From: Rhodospirillales bacterium RIFCSPLOWO2_02_FULL_58_16
GTDB taxonomy: Bacteria > Pseudomonadota > Alphaproteobacteria > Rhodospirillales > 2-02-FULL-58-16
Reading direction: 5' to 3'
Assembly (NCBI GenBank): GCA_001830425.1
Contig: MIAA01000001.1
Span: forward strand, 105,045-144,921
Length of the DNA stretch: 39,877 bases
Shown one piece after another: positions 15,995-23,810 of this stretch. Position 1 is the first letter of the stretch, and each line of letters opens with the position of its first letter. Position numbers and translations under genes: made by a program. The notes under the pieces were generated by a model that worked only from the letters and a program-made list of their open reading frames with translations, made no database searches and had not been told where the DNA came from.

Positions 15995-16444
15995 TTACTT
16001 CACCTTGGAGTTGGCCGCGCACATCAGACGGTCAATGACTCCGGGCGTCTCGCTGATAGGCATGATGATGCTTCTAAACAGGACCGTTTGCCCGGCTTTG
16101 TTGACGAACTTACCGTCATGGGTGAAGGGAACCTTCATCTCCAGGACCTTTCCCAGATCGGCCAACGCCTGTCCGATAAGGGTGTCCTCGGGCGCGTCAA
16201 GGACGGGTCTGCCGACAAGAGCGGCGCCGCCGTCGCCGGAAAAGGACTCGCCCACACGCTCAAAAACCGGGCCGCCCTCATCGTCGAGTTTGGAAAGGAT
16301 AAACACATCAGGCCAGATGCGCTCCATATTTTGGAGAGACATCTCCTCCAGAGACGGAATTTCCACGGCGCCGCGCGCCTCCCGCCAGCGGATCATCATC
16401 CGGTAGACCAGCCGCCGCTCGACATTTTTTACCGGTTTACTCAT
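15995..16444 (-). CDS. Single-domain PAS protein (alphaproteobacterial PAS_5-like)
   Basis: 149 residues, almost entirely one PAS-like fold, beginning MSKPVKNVERRLVYRMMIRW and including PDVFILSKLDDEGGPVFERVG, ALVGRPVLDAPE and a closing LFRSIIMPISET strand. The short, stand-alone PAS_5 family (PF07310) is widespread in alphaproteobacteria and has no attached output domain. It probably senses a small ligand or interacts with another regulator; function is unknown. ATG 16444 has GGAGAG five bases upstream, which is better than the alternative at 16483. It diverges from cobD across 98 bases in which I see no clear promoter or riboswitch. Confidence 0.75.
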   Translation of the reverse strand: MSKPVKNVERRLVYRMMIRWREARGAVEIPSLEEMSLQNMERIWPDVFILSKLDDEGGPVFERVGESFSGDGGAALVGRPVLDAPEDTLIGQALADLGKVLEMKVPFTHDGKFVNKAGQTVLFRSIIMPISETPGVIDRLMCAANSKVK

Positions 16445-16542
16445 GTTTTCTCTCCGCACGGCCCGCCAAGCTCCATAACGCATTCAAACACGCTCTAAAG
16501 AGTCGATCAAGCTCAAGTAATCGCAGGACAACACCATTCCCG

Positions 16543-17589
16543 TTGACGAAAGGCTTTAAGACACCCATTCTCGGAGCCATGGTTACCTTCGGCCTTGCCG
16601 GCGGGAAAGGATTTGATCCGCTGGTGTTGCTTCTGATCGGGCTTGGCGTCGAAGCCTGTGTCGGCGAGATGCGTCCGGTGTTCCGTAGAATACCTCATCC
16701 GGTAGTGGTCATCGGTCGTCTGGTCGAGGCCATGGAAATCAAGCTTAACCGTGAAAATCGCAGCCATATGGACCGCGCCGTGCGCGGTTTTTTTCTTACG
16801 ATTTCCGTAGTCGGCCTTTGCGCCGTTATCGGATGGGGAGTCGCCTGGCTGACCCAGCATCATGACTTCGGCTGGACGCTGGAGCTGTTTTTGGTCGTCG
16901 CCCTGCTCGCCCAGCGCAGCCTTTATGACCATGTGTACGCCGTCGATAAGGCGCTGGCGGAGGAAGGGGTTGAATCGGCGCGTAAGGAAGTAGCCCATAT
17001 CGTCGGTCGCCGAACCGATCAACTTGACGGTTGCGGAGTCGCCCGCGCCGCCATCGAGTCCTGCGCCGAGAACTTCGGCGACGGCGTGGTGGCGCCGGTG
17101 TTCTGGTATGTGCTGTTCGGCTTTCCCGGTCTGCTTGTCTACAAGGCGGTAAACACCATGGACAGCATGATCGGCCATAAGACCGAGCGTTACCGCGCTT
17201 TCGGCATGGCGGCGGCGCGCCTCGATGATATTCTTAACCTGATTCCGGCAAGGCTGGCCGGCCTGTTCATCGTCCTCGCCTCGGTCTTTGCGCCCTCGGC
17301 CAAGCCGTTCGCCGCTTTGAAGGTGATGCTCAGGGATTCCGGCAAACACCGTTCGCCCAACGCTGGCTGGCCGGAAGGAGCCATGGCCGGGGCGCTTGAT
17401 CTGGCGCTGGCCGGTCCCAGACGCTACGCTGAACACATCGTCGATGACCCATGGATCGGCGACGGCGCCACCCAGGCCGCCCCCCAGGACATCAGCCGAT
17501 GCCTATATATTTATGTCGTAGCCTGCCTGATCAACGCCATGTGGGTGGCGGCCATCGCCATGATCCGCTACGGGCCGGGACTGCATTGA
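16543..17589 (+). CDS. cobD: Adenosylcobinamide-phosphate synthase
   Basis: 348 residues of a polytopic inner-membrane protein of the CobD/CbiB family, which joins (R)-1-amino-2-propanol or its phosphate to adenosylcobyric acid. Recognisable motifs are RIPHPVVVIGRLVEAMEIKLNR without its final arginine, SLYDHV, AAIESCAENFGDGVVAPVFWY (the family signature, less its last residue), KAVNTMDSMIGHKTERY and SGKHRSPNAGWPEGAMAGAL. The start is uncertain: TTG 16543 keeps a plausible N-terminus but has a distant AGGA, while ATG 16579 would give 336 residues with GGAG too close. Both leave the family core intact. It is the only cobalamin gene here on the plus strand and ends convergent with cobQ, one base apart. 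Confidence 0.94.
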   Translation: MTKGFKTPILGAMVTFGLAGGKGFDPLVLLLIGLGVEACVGEMRPVFRRIPHPVVVIGRLVEAMEIKLNRENRSHMDRAVRGFFLTISVVGLCAVIGWGVAWLTQHHDFGWTLELFLVVALLAQRSLYDHVYAVDKALAEEGVESARKEVAHIVGRRTDQLDGCGVARAAIESCAENFGDGVVAPVFWYVLFGFPGLLVYKAVNTMDSMIGHKTERYRAFGMAAARLDDILNLIPARLAGLFIVLASVFAPSAKPFAALKVMLRDSGKHRSPNAGWPEGAMAGALDLALAGPRRYAEHIVDDPWIGDGATQAAPQDISRCLYIYVVACLINAMWVAAIAMIRYGPGLH

Positions 17590-17590
17590 C

Positions 17591-19078
17591 CTATCTCGCC
17601 GTTTCCAGCAGACGGTCGAGATTCAGGTGTTTTTCCAGATGATCGGCCAGGGCGTCCAGGGTTTGATCTATACGTTTTTCGTATAAACGGCCATGAAGGC
17701 GTTCCTGACGGATGCGCCCGAGAAAGGCGTGACGGAAGCCGTCGGCGGCGAACAGGCCATGCAGATAACTGCCCATGACCAAGCCGTCTTCAGAGATAGC
17801 CCCTTCAACCCGTCCGTCGTCGAGGATGAACCAAGGGCGGGCGCGATCCGGCCCCTCGGTCAGCCCCAGATGTATTTCATAGCCGTGGACGGCTTCGCCG
17901 GAGGATATTTCATTTCCGTTGGCGCGGCAGAGAGTCTTGTCGCCGCCGATGATCGTCTCCACGTTTAACAGGCCGAGTCCCGGCTTGACGTCGGGCGGAC
18001 CTTCACGACCGTCGGCATCGCTTATCTTGTTGCCCAGCAATTGATAGCCGCCGCACAACCCCACCACCAGACCGCCGCGCCGGACATGGGCGTGGATGTC
18101 CGTGTCCCAGCCTTGGGCGCATAAGAATTTCAGGTCGGCGATGGTCGCCTTGGTGCCGGGCAGCAGCACGACATGGGCGTCGCCGGGCAGGGCGTCGCCG
18201 GCCTCGATAATGTTGACATCGACGTCATTTTCGGCGGCCAGGGGGTCCATGTCGTCAAAGTTGGCGATGCGCGCAAGGCGCGGCACGGCGATCCTGACGG
18301 CATTTCCTTTCGCCGCCGGCCGCTGTTCGTTATCCAGCGCCATGGCGTCTTCCTTGGGCAGCAGACGGGCCTGGGCGAAAAAGGGGGCCATGCCGAAGGA
18401 CTCAAACCCGGTGCGTTCGGCGATGATCTTATGGCCGCCGCAAAACAGCGACGCATCGCCGCGAAACTTGTTGATGATGTAGCCTTTGGTCAGCGCCCGT
18501 TCGCTATCGCTCATCAGGGCGTGAGCGCCGACGATAGCGGCGATTACCCCGCCGCGATCAATGTCGCCGATCAGCACCACCGGAACCCCGGCGGCCTCGG
18601 CAAAACCCATGTTGGCGATGTCGGAATCGCGAAGATTGACTTCGGAGGCGCTGCCGGCGCCTTCGACCAGCACCAGATCGGCCTGTTCCTTGATGATCGA
18701 GAAGCTTTCCAGCACCTGGGGCATAAGCTTCGGCTTGAGAGCGTGATAGTCACGGGCGTCGGCCGAGCCTTCAACGACTCCTCTTACTATTACCTGAGCG
18801 CCTGTCTCCGAGGTCGGCTTGAGCAGCACCGGGTTCATGTGGATCGACGGCTCGACGCCGCAGGCGCGGGCCTGCAAGGCCTGGGCGCGACCGATCTCGC
18901 CGCCTTCAATGGTGACGGCGGCGTTGTTGGACATGTTCTGAGGCTTGAAGGGGCGGACGGACAGGCCCCGGCGCGCATAGGCCCGGCATAGACCGGCGAC
19001 CAGCAGGGACTTGCCGACGTCCGAGCCGGTGCCCTGGAACATCAGGGCGCGGGCGGGCCGTTTGCTATTTTCCGCCAA
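17591..19078 (-). CDS. cobQ: Cobyric acid synthase (glutamine-hydrolysing)
   Basis: 495 residues, normal CobQ length. The N-terminal ATP-binding domain has the dethiobiotin-synthetase-like P-loop [12 protein letters not shown] (15-26) and [13 protein letters not shown] (44-56), plus [15 protein letters not shown]. The C-terminal class I glutamine amidotransferase domain has the nucleophile Cys342 in [12 protein letters not shown] and the histidine of GSYLHGLF (His440). The enzyme amidates four side chains of adenosylcobyrinic acid a,c-diamide. Its first 14 bases lie inside the SYLF lipoprotein gene upstream, so the two are probably co-transcribed after dksA and cobO. Confidence 0.97.
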   Translation of the reverse strand: MAENSKRPARALMFQGTGSDVGKSLLVAGLCRAYARRGLSVRPFKPQNMSNNAAVTIEGGEIGRAQALQARACGVEPSIHMNPVLLKPTSETGAQVIVRGVVEGSADARDYHALKPKLMPQVLESFSIIKEQADLVLVEGAGSASEVNLRDSDIANMGFAEAAGVPVVLIGDIDRGGVIAAIVGAHALMSDSERALTKGYIINKFRGDASLFCGGHKIIAERTGFESFGMAPFFAQARLLPKEDAMALDNEQRPAAKGNAVRIAVPRLARIANFDDMDPLAAENDVDVNIIEAGDALPGDAHVVLLPGTKATIADLKFLCAQGWDTDIHAHVRRGGLVVGLCGGYQLLGNKISDADGREGPPDVKPGLGLLNVETIIGGDKTLCRANGNEISSGEAVHGYEIHLGLTEGPDRARPWFILDDGRVEGAISEDGLVMGSYLHGLFAADGFRHAFLGRIRQERLHGRLYEKRIDQTLDALADHLEKHLNLDRLLETAR

Positions 19079-19751
19079 GGGCCTCCCTCAACGGATCGGC
19101 CTTGGGATTGGCGTAATTAAGTCCCTCGATGATTGATCGCGGCAAAGCGCCGACGCCGTAATAGGCCTCGTTCAGGTCATTGCGTCGCGTCAGCACCGAT
19201 CCCTCCAGGGAAAAGCCGCCGAACAGGCCGATCTTGGCGTTGGCGAAGGCCAGGATGTCGGCATTTACATTGGTGGTGGTGGCCGCCTCCACCCCGGCGC
19301 CGAACAGGCCGACGGTGATGCCGGCGTCGGCGCCGAGTTTGCCCTGATGCTCAATGATCGACTGCAAGGCTTTCTCGCTACGGACTATCATAATGACCTC
19401 GGTGTCCTGGATGCCGATCTGCAAGCCGAAACTTCCCGCCGCCAGGGTATAAAAAACGGGATGGCTCCAGCTACCGTCGGATTTATGCGCCAGCAACATC
19501 CCGTGACCGACCTCGGCGGCGCCGATAAATCCGGCCTTGACCACGGTCGGCAGGATAACGACGGCGGCGGCGCCGGGGAGATGTTTGCTGAACCCCCTCA
19601 ATTCCGGCAATTCATTGAAACGGGTGACCGTCTCAACGCCCCGCTTGATCAAGTCCTGGGGCAGGATGGCCGGGTCATTATTGATATCGGCGCACGACAT
19701 CAAGCCGGCGGCGGCGATCAGAACGGCAAAAAGCGGAATAATTCGTTTCAT
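19065..19751 (-). CDS. SYLF (YSC84-like) domain lipoprotein
   Basis: 228 residues. The N-terminus [20 protein letters not shown] has a hydrophobic core and an LMSC lipobox, so this is a predicted lipoprotein with acylated Cys20. The mature part has the SYLF/YSC84 pattern: an N-terminal helix, then [56 protein letters not shown] and [14 protein letters not shown]. The domain binds lipids in eukaryotes; the function of bacterial lipoprotein members is not established. ATG 19751 with AGGAAG eight bases upstream is chosen over the longer open frame from 19814, which would bury the signal sequence. Location inside the cobalamin run, overlapping cobQ by 14 bases, is unusual but does not prove a pathway role. 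Confidence 0.85.
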   Translation of the reverse strand: MKRIIPLFAVLIAAAGLMSCADINNDPAILPQDLIKRGVETVTRFNELPELRGFSKHLPGAAAVVILPTVVKAGFIGAAEVGHGMLLAHKSDGSWSHPVFYTLAAGSFGLQIGIQDTEVIMIVRSEKALQSIIEHQGKLGADAGITVGLFGAGVEAATTTNVNADILAFANAKIGLFGGFSLEGSVLTRRNDLNEAYYGVGALPRSIIEGLNYANPKADPLREALGGK

Positions 19752-19817
19752 CGGGGCAACTTCCTGTGCACAAAAAGCCGACGCCAGTGGGTTGCAAGAC
19801 ATAGAATTTGTCAACTG

Positions 19818-20426
19818 TTAAAACTCCACGCCCGGCTGGGCCTTGACGCCGGAGCGGAACGGGTGTTTGAGGGCTTTCATTTCAGTCGCCAGATCGGCGG
19901 CTTCGATCAAGCCGTCGGGCGCCCCCCGTCCGGTGACCACCACATGAGTGCTTTCCGGCCTGGATTTGATCGCCGCCAGCACTTCGTCCAGATCCAGATA
20001 GCCATAGCGCAGCGCCACGTTAAGCTCGTCCAGGATCACCATGCGGTTTTCACGGTCGGCAATCATTTTTGCGGCCGCCTTCCATGCCGCTTCGGCGGCG
20101 GCTATATCCCGCGCTTTGTCCTGTGTCTCCCAGGTGAAACCTTCGCCCATCGCCCTGAAATCGATTCGGTCGCCGAAGCCTTCCAGCACCTTGCGCTCGG
20201 CGGTGTCCCACGCTCCCTTGATGAACTGCACCACGCCCACCTTGAAGCCATGGCCGAGACATCTGATCGCCATGCCGAAAGCGGCGGTGGATTTTCCCTT
20301 GCCGGCGCCGGTATGGACGATCAACAGGCCTTTCCCGCTCTCATCCTTGGCCGCCATCATCCTGTCTCTGGCCGCTTTTTTCTTGGCCATTTTGGCGGCG
20401 TGTCGCTGTTCTTCGGTTTCGCTCAT
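19818..20426 (-). CDS. cobO: Cob(I)alamin/cob(I)yrinic acid a,c-diamide adenosyltransferase
   Basis: 202 residues, a full-length CobO/BtuR/CobA-type enzyme. The P-loop HTGAGKGKSTAAFG (38-51) has the family's atypical spacing. VVQFIKGAWDTAER, MGEGFTWET and VILDELNVALRYGYLD are further signatures. It transfers the adenosyl group from ATP to Co(I) in corrinoids, upstream of CobQ in the pathway. The lysine-rich N-terminal helix is a normal feature of the group. No convincing Shine-Dalgarno is seen before ATG 20426. It lies 45 bases after dksA and 66 before the lipoprotein gene on the same strand. Confidence 0.97.
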   Translation of the reverse strand: MSETEEQRHAAKMAKKKAARDRMMAAKDESGKGLLIVHTGAGKGKSTAAFGMAIRCLGHGFKVGVVQFIKGAWDTAERKVLEGFGDRIDFRAMGEGFTWETQDKARDIAAAEAAWKAAAKMIADRENRMVILDELNVALRYGYLDLDEVLAAIKSRPESTHVVVTGRGAPDGLIEAADLATEMKALKHPFRSGVKAQPGVEF

Positions 20427-20471
20427 TTAGGGTCCAAGCGGGTAGTTCCGAGGGCATGACCGGCTCTTTGA

Positions 20472-20906
20472 TTAATCGTTGCGGTGAGTTTTTTCCATGC
20501 GCTCGTGGCGTTCCTGGGCCTCAATGCCCAGCGTCGCTACGGGACGGGCCTCCAGACGCGACAGGCTGATCGGTTCATTCGTTTCCTCACAATACCCGTA
20601 CGAGCCGTCATTGATGCGCTCCAGGGCCTCATCGATTTTTCCGATCAGCTTGCGCGCCCTGTCGCGTGTGCGCAGTTCCAAGGAACGATCCGTCTCGGTG
20701 GAAGCGCGGTCGGCGATATCAGGCTCCATCACTCCGCCTTCCTGAAGATGTTGCAGCGTCTCACTTGATTCGCTGACCAGCCCGGCCCGCCAGGCGAGAA
20801 GCTTCCGGCGGAAGTACTCCTGCATCTGGGGATTCATAAAGGGTTCCTTCTTTGAAGGACGGTAATCAGGAGAGATCAATATCGGAGGAGTTTGCGGATC
20901 AGGCAT
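20472..20906 (-). CDS. dksA: DksA/TraR family RNA polymerase-binding protein, cysteine-poor form
   Basis: 144 residues. The coiled-coil domain has the acidic tip PDIADRA (Asp63 and Asp66, matching the functional aspartates of E. coli DksA). The globular domain reads GSYGYCEETNEPISLSRLEARPVATLGIEAQERHERM in outline, split at 102-138. Only Cys106 of the four zinc-binding cysteines remains; the others are Thr109, Gly127 and Ala130. Cysteine-poor DksA is the common alphaproteobacterial type and needs no zinc. The protein acts in the secondary channel of RNA polymerase with ppGpp. The start at 20906 is preferred over ATG 20837 because residues 12-24 (SPDYRPSKKEPFM) match the family N-terminus. Confidence 0.9.
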   Translation of the reverse strand: MPDPQTPPILISPDYRPSKKEPFMNPQMQEYFRRKLLAWRAGLVSESSETLQHLQEGGVMEPDIADRASTETDRSLELRTRDRARKLIGKIDEALERINDGSYGYCEETNEPISLSRLEARPVATLGIEAQERHERMEKTHRND

Positions 20907-21006
20907 TCTTTTCTACACCCCTAAAGCCGGTTCAATTATCGCTGCGGAATATATGGGTGAAGACGTTTCGCCGCAAGAGGGGTTTAAGAGACCTCAGGGC
21001 GTTATA

Positions 21007-21444
21007 TCACTTTAAAATATTACAGGTCAGCTTGGCTATTTCCACTTCGGCGCGCAGTTCGATTTCGTTAATGATCTCATTAAGCTTCGGGTCGTTGTTT
21101 TTGCTGCGGTGAGCGCGCATCGTCTGCGCCAGTCCGGCCAGTTTTTCCTTCGGCACCGACCCCAGCAACACGTCGCGCCGGATATTCTCCAGGGAATCAA
21201 GAATGCCGTCGCCGTAATTCATGGTAAGCCCGCGAGAGCGCTGGTCGGTGGCGTTCGGCGATTCCTGGGCGGCAAGAACCGACTCGATATTGGCGACCGA
21301 TGTCGGCTCCACCGCTTCGGGCGCTTCGGCGGCCCCCGCCGCTTCCTTCAGGCGCTCGGCAAAAAGGCCGCTCTTGCCCGAAGACTTCTTTGTCTTCCCG
21401 GTTCGGGCAATCGCCTTTCCTGAACTTATGTCTGAAATTTTCAT
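21007..21444 (-). CDS. fliX: Flagellar assembly regulator FliX
   Basis: 145 residues. The variable, low-complexity N-terminal half (about 1-75, rich in Lys, Ala, Glu) is followed by the conserved FliX C-terminal half: GILDSLENIRRDVLLG, then LAGLAQTMRAHRS and NEIINEIELRAEVEIAKL. In Caulobacter FliX couples assembly of early flagellar structures to the sigma-54 activator FlbD, which controls hook and ring genes. Its place beside a sigma-54 promoter and opposite flgE agrees with this role. The start ATG 21444 (MKISDISSGKAI) is chosen over the longer frame from 21480, whose lead is not homologous in character. flbD is not in the window. Confidence 0.82.
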   Translation of the reverse strand: MKISDISSGKAIARTGKTKKSSGKSGLFAERLKEAAGAAEAPEAVEPTSVANIESVLAAQESPNATDQRSRGLTMNYGDGILDSLENIRRDVLLGSVPKEKLAGLAQTMRAHRSKNNDPKLNEIINEIELRAEVEIAKLTCNILK

Positions 21445-21559
21445 GGCCTGATACAAACACAATAAGCCGATGGGGAGCAAGCGCCTCGACCCGGCAATTA
21501 TTGCACGGCAGACGGTTTATCCGGGTATCCGTTACCCGCATCCGGCAACAAAACACAGC

Positions 21560-21584
21560 AAAATCAAGGCCGCGCCTTGATTTT
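21560..21584. promoter_or_regulatory. Perfect 11-bp inverted repeat between fliX and flgE, upstream of the sigma-54 site
   Basis: The arms AAAATCAAGGC (21560-21570) and GCCTTGATTTT (21574-21584) are perfectly complementary around CGC. The site lies between two divergent genes and ends five bases before the sigma-54 box. It therefore lies upstream of both transcription starts and is not an ordinary gene-end terminator. It looks like an operator or activator site, or a divergent-transcription insulator. Whether FlbD binds here is unknown. Confidence 0.6.
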
Positions 21585-21588
21585 TGTG

Positions 21589-21605
21589 TTGGCACCCATC
21601 TTGCT
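21589..21605 (+). promoter_or_regulatory. Sigma-54 promoter of flgE
   Basis: TTGGCACCCATCTTGCT matches the -24/-12 consensus, with GG at 21591-21592 and GC at 21603-21604 separated by exactly ten bases. It lies 60 bases before the flgE start, leaving a leader of about 48 bases with a good CAGGAG ribosome site. Hook genes are sigma-54-dependent in Caulobacter and many relatives. Confidence 0.85.
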
Positions 21606-21664
21606 TGAAAGAGAGCAGGAAATTTTATGCATATCTGTTTGAGCAAGGGTCCAGGAGCGCCGAC

Positions 21665-23599
21665 ATGACGGTTTTCAATGCTTTCGTCATCCCCACTCTC
21701 GGCATGTCGAGCCAGAGTCACGCCCTCAACACCATCGGCAACAACATCGCCAACGTCAACACGGGCGGCTTCAAGCGCACCGACACCAGATTTTCAACCG
21801 TGCTCAGCGATACCTATTTTCAGCAGTCGGACATCGGCGGAACATTACCCAAGGACTACAATCGGATAAGCGTTCAAGGCCTGCTGACGACCAGCACCAG
21901 TAATTTCGATGTCGCCATCAACGGCGACGGATACTTTGCCCTTAATTCCAAGCAGGACGGTTCCGGCGAAGCTTTGTATACCCGCGACGGCGGGTTCGGC
22001 ATGGTCACCGGCGCCGACACCAACGTAACCGCCGACGACGGCAGCACGATCACCGTCAAGGAAGGCTATCTGGTGGACAAGAATAATTATTACGTTCAGG
22101 GGTATGCGTGGGACAGCGCAGCCGGCGACTTTTCCACCACCCTTTCATCGATGAGAGTGGATCAGTACTCGTTCGCCAACACCGGCATCGCCACCACCAC
22201 CGCCAAGCTGGCGATAAACCTGCCGTCAAATAACGCGCTTGTCAGCGATCACGCCGCCTCCGTCGCCGGCGTCCTGGCCGGCGGAACCGCCCCTGCCGGG
22301 CTGGAGGTATATAACATCGACGTTATCGATTCCGCTTTCGCTCATCAGTCGGTGTCCCTTTATTTTTCCAAGAACGCAACCAACACATGGGATATGTCTT
22401 ATGTGACCACCCGAACTCCGGTGGCCCAGGTCGATACGGTGACCTTGGGCGGCGCCATTGAGGCCGGGGACACCTATACCGTCACCATCAACGGCACGCC
22501 TTATCAACAGATACTCGTCGGCGGCGAAACCCTCAGCACTGTCCGCGACGCTCTGGTGACGCAAATAAACGCCGACGCCACGCTTAAGGTGACGGCGGCG
22601 CCTTCCGGGGCCGACGCCCTTACCCTGACTTCCGATGTCGCCGGCGACGCCGTAACCACCCTGGCGGTGGCGGTGCACGGCGGCGTCAGCGTAGCCCAGT
22701 CCGACTCGATCACGATCGGGGGAACGTTTGAACTCGGCGACGTCTATACGGCGACGGTTAACGGCAACCTTTATTCCTACACGTCGGCGGGACCGGACGC
22801 TTCCAACGCCGACGCGGCGACGGGATTGGCCGCCCTGATCAACGCCGATCCCGCCGTTGCGGCCGCCGCCGTCGGCAACGTCATCACCATTACCGCATCC
22901 ACCGCCGGCACGGCCTATGCCCTGACCGCCGTCGGCGCCTCGGGCGGAGTCGACGCCACCCAGACGGCGGCTCCCGCCGTCGTCACGGCGAATTACACCG
23001 CCCTGGCCGACAACACGGCCACCGTGGCGACGACGACCGCCAACGTGCTGAGCACCGGCACCTCGGCGATAACACCGATAACGTTCACGACCATGGGGAC
23101 TTTAACGTCACCCTCTTCGATCGCCCTGGCGATGACGTTCGCCGGCGGAAGCACGGGCGCGGTCACTCTTGATACCAGCGAATTCGTCCAGTACGCCGGC
23201 GATCTCATGCCCTTCAATTACACCAGAAACGGTTATGCCGCCGCGCTTATGAATGATTTTGAATTCACCACCACGGGCGAAATCGTCGGCAATTTTCATG
23301 ATTCATCCTACCGGTCGATCTATAAAATCCCCCTCGCCCAGTTCACCAATCCGGACGCCATGGACAGGATTAACGGCAACGTATACGCCGAGACCGCCGA
23401 GTCCGGAACCGCCAGACTTACCAATCCGGGAACCGACGGGTATGCCTCCCTGTCGCCGTTCACGCATGAAATTTCCAATGTCGATCTGGCCGACGAATTC
23501 ACCAAGATGATCATGACCCAGACCGCCTACAACGCCTCGGCCAACGTCTTCAAGACCGTTGACGAGATGACGAAAGAGGCAAGCAGCCTCAAGAGATAG
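21665..23599 (+). CDS. flgE: Flagellar hook protein FlgE, enlarged by tandem beta-rich repeats
   Basis: 644 residues. The N-terminal rod/hook motif is SSQSHALNTIGNNIANVNT (15-33), followed by GGFKRTDTRF. The C-terminus has the axial-protein signature NVDLADEFTKMIMTQTAYNA and ends SANVFKTVDEMTKEASSLKR. Both termini form the D0 coiled-coil core. The central part is expanded: two tandem units of about 88 residues (257-346 and 347-434), each starting DxxTxGG, with GDxYTxTxNG in the middle and ending GGVxxxQ. These would be surface-exposed. ATG 21665 has CAGGAG seven bases upstream. FlgF/FlgG-type rod proteins are shorter, so hook protein is the best reading. It is expressed from its own sigma-54 promoter. 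Confidence 0.88.
   Translation: MTVFNAFVIPTLGMSSQSHALNTIGNNIANVNTGGFKRTDTRFSTVLSDTYFQQSDIGGTLPKDYNRISVQGLLTTSTSNFDVAINGDGYFALNSKQDGSGEALYTRDGGFGMVTGADTNVTADDGSTITVKEGYLVDKNNYYVQGYAWDSAAGDFSTTLSSMRVDQYSFANTGIATTTAKLAINLPSNNALVSDHAASVAGVLAGGTAPAGLEVYNIDVIDSAFAHQSVSLYFSKNATNTWDMSYVTTRTPVAQVDTVTLGGAIEAGDTYTVTINGTPYQQILVGGETLSTVRDALVTQINADATLKVTAAPSGADALTLTSDVAGDAVTTLAVAVHGGVSVAQSDSITIGGTFELGDVYTATVNGNLYSYTSAGPDASNADAATGLAALINADPAVAAAAVGNVITITASTAGTAYALTAVGASGGVDATQTAAPAVVTANYTALADNTATVATTTANVLSTGTSAITPITFTTMGTLTSPSSIALAMTFAGGSTGAVTLDTSEFVQYAGDLMPFNYTRNGYAAALMNDFEFTTTGEIVGNFHDSSYRSIYKIPLAQFTNPDAMDRINGNVYAETAESGTARLTNPGTDGYASLSPFTHEISNVDLADEFTKMIMTQTAYNASANVFKTVDEMTKEASSLKR
22433..22966 (+). repeat. 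Two tandem repeat units inside flgE
   Basis: Unit 1 (22433-22702) and unit 2 (22703-22966) encode similar domains. Shared positions include DTVTLGG/DSITIGG, GDTYTVTINGTPY/GDVYTATVNGNLY, ALVTQINAD/GLAALINAD, and LTLTSDVAGD/ITITASTAGT. The pattern resembles repeats seen in large bacterial adhesins and haemolysin-like proteins. Divergence at the DNA level shows the duplication is old. Confidence 0.75.
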
Positions 23600-23678
23600 C
23601 GTAGAGCGTTATCCGACCCGGCAATATATTCCCCTCGGCCTTGGCCTTCTTTTCTCTCTCCCGCCGCCCGATTACGAT

Positions 23679-23702
23679 AAGCGCCGGAAAACGCTTTGTT
23701 TT
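23679..23702 (+). terminator. Possible weak terminator after flgE
   Basis: A five-base stem (AAGCG at 23679-23683, CGCTT at 23692-23696) with an eight-base loop is followed by TGTTTTC. It falls between flgE and the flgI promoter, where a terminator would be expected. The stem is short and the T-run imperfect, so this is tentative. Confidence 0.2.
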
Positions 23703-23726
23703 CAAGGAGATAAGCAGAGAAAATCC

Positions 23727-23743
23727 TTGGCATGGAATTAGCA
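23727..23743 (+). promoter_or_regulatory. Probable sigma-54 promoter of the flgI-flgJ-flgN-flgK-flgL operon
   Basis: TTGGCATGGAATTAGCA has GG at 23729-23730 and GC at 23741-23742, ten bases apart, with the conserved TTGGCA upstream half. It deviates from the consensus at TAGC instead of TTGC. It lies 68 bases before flgI in the only large gap upstream of the operon. Confidence 0.7.
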
Positions 23744-23810
23744 TTAAATTAACGACAGGCATATATAATCACCGTGTTCCGAATCAACAGAACAATAACG
23801 GAAGGCCATA

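Noticed and set aside
15416-16542. Cobalamin riboswitch upstream of the cobalamin genes
   Set aside because: I looked for the B12 box and a long structured leader before cbiX, cobD and cobO/dksA. The gaps are short (88, 98 and 45 bases) and none shows a recognisable B12 box. Covariance-model search would settle it.
16513-17436. Minus-strand 307-codon frame opposite cobD
   Set aside because: The plus strand encodes the full CobD/CbiB signature. The opposing translation has no recognisable fold.
21481-21530. Sigma-54 promoter for fliX on the minus strand
   Set aside because: A TTGC element exists near 21500 on the minus strand, but the -24 position reads CG instead of GG, so the match is too weak to call.
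21560-21584. Intrinsic terminator at the fliX-flgE palindrome
   Set aside because: Hairpin and T-rich flank would suit a terminator, but both neighbouring genes are transcribed away from it, so no transcript would normally end there.
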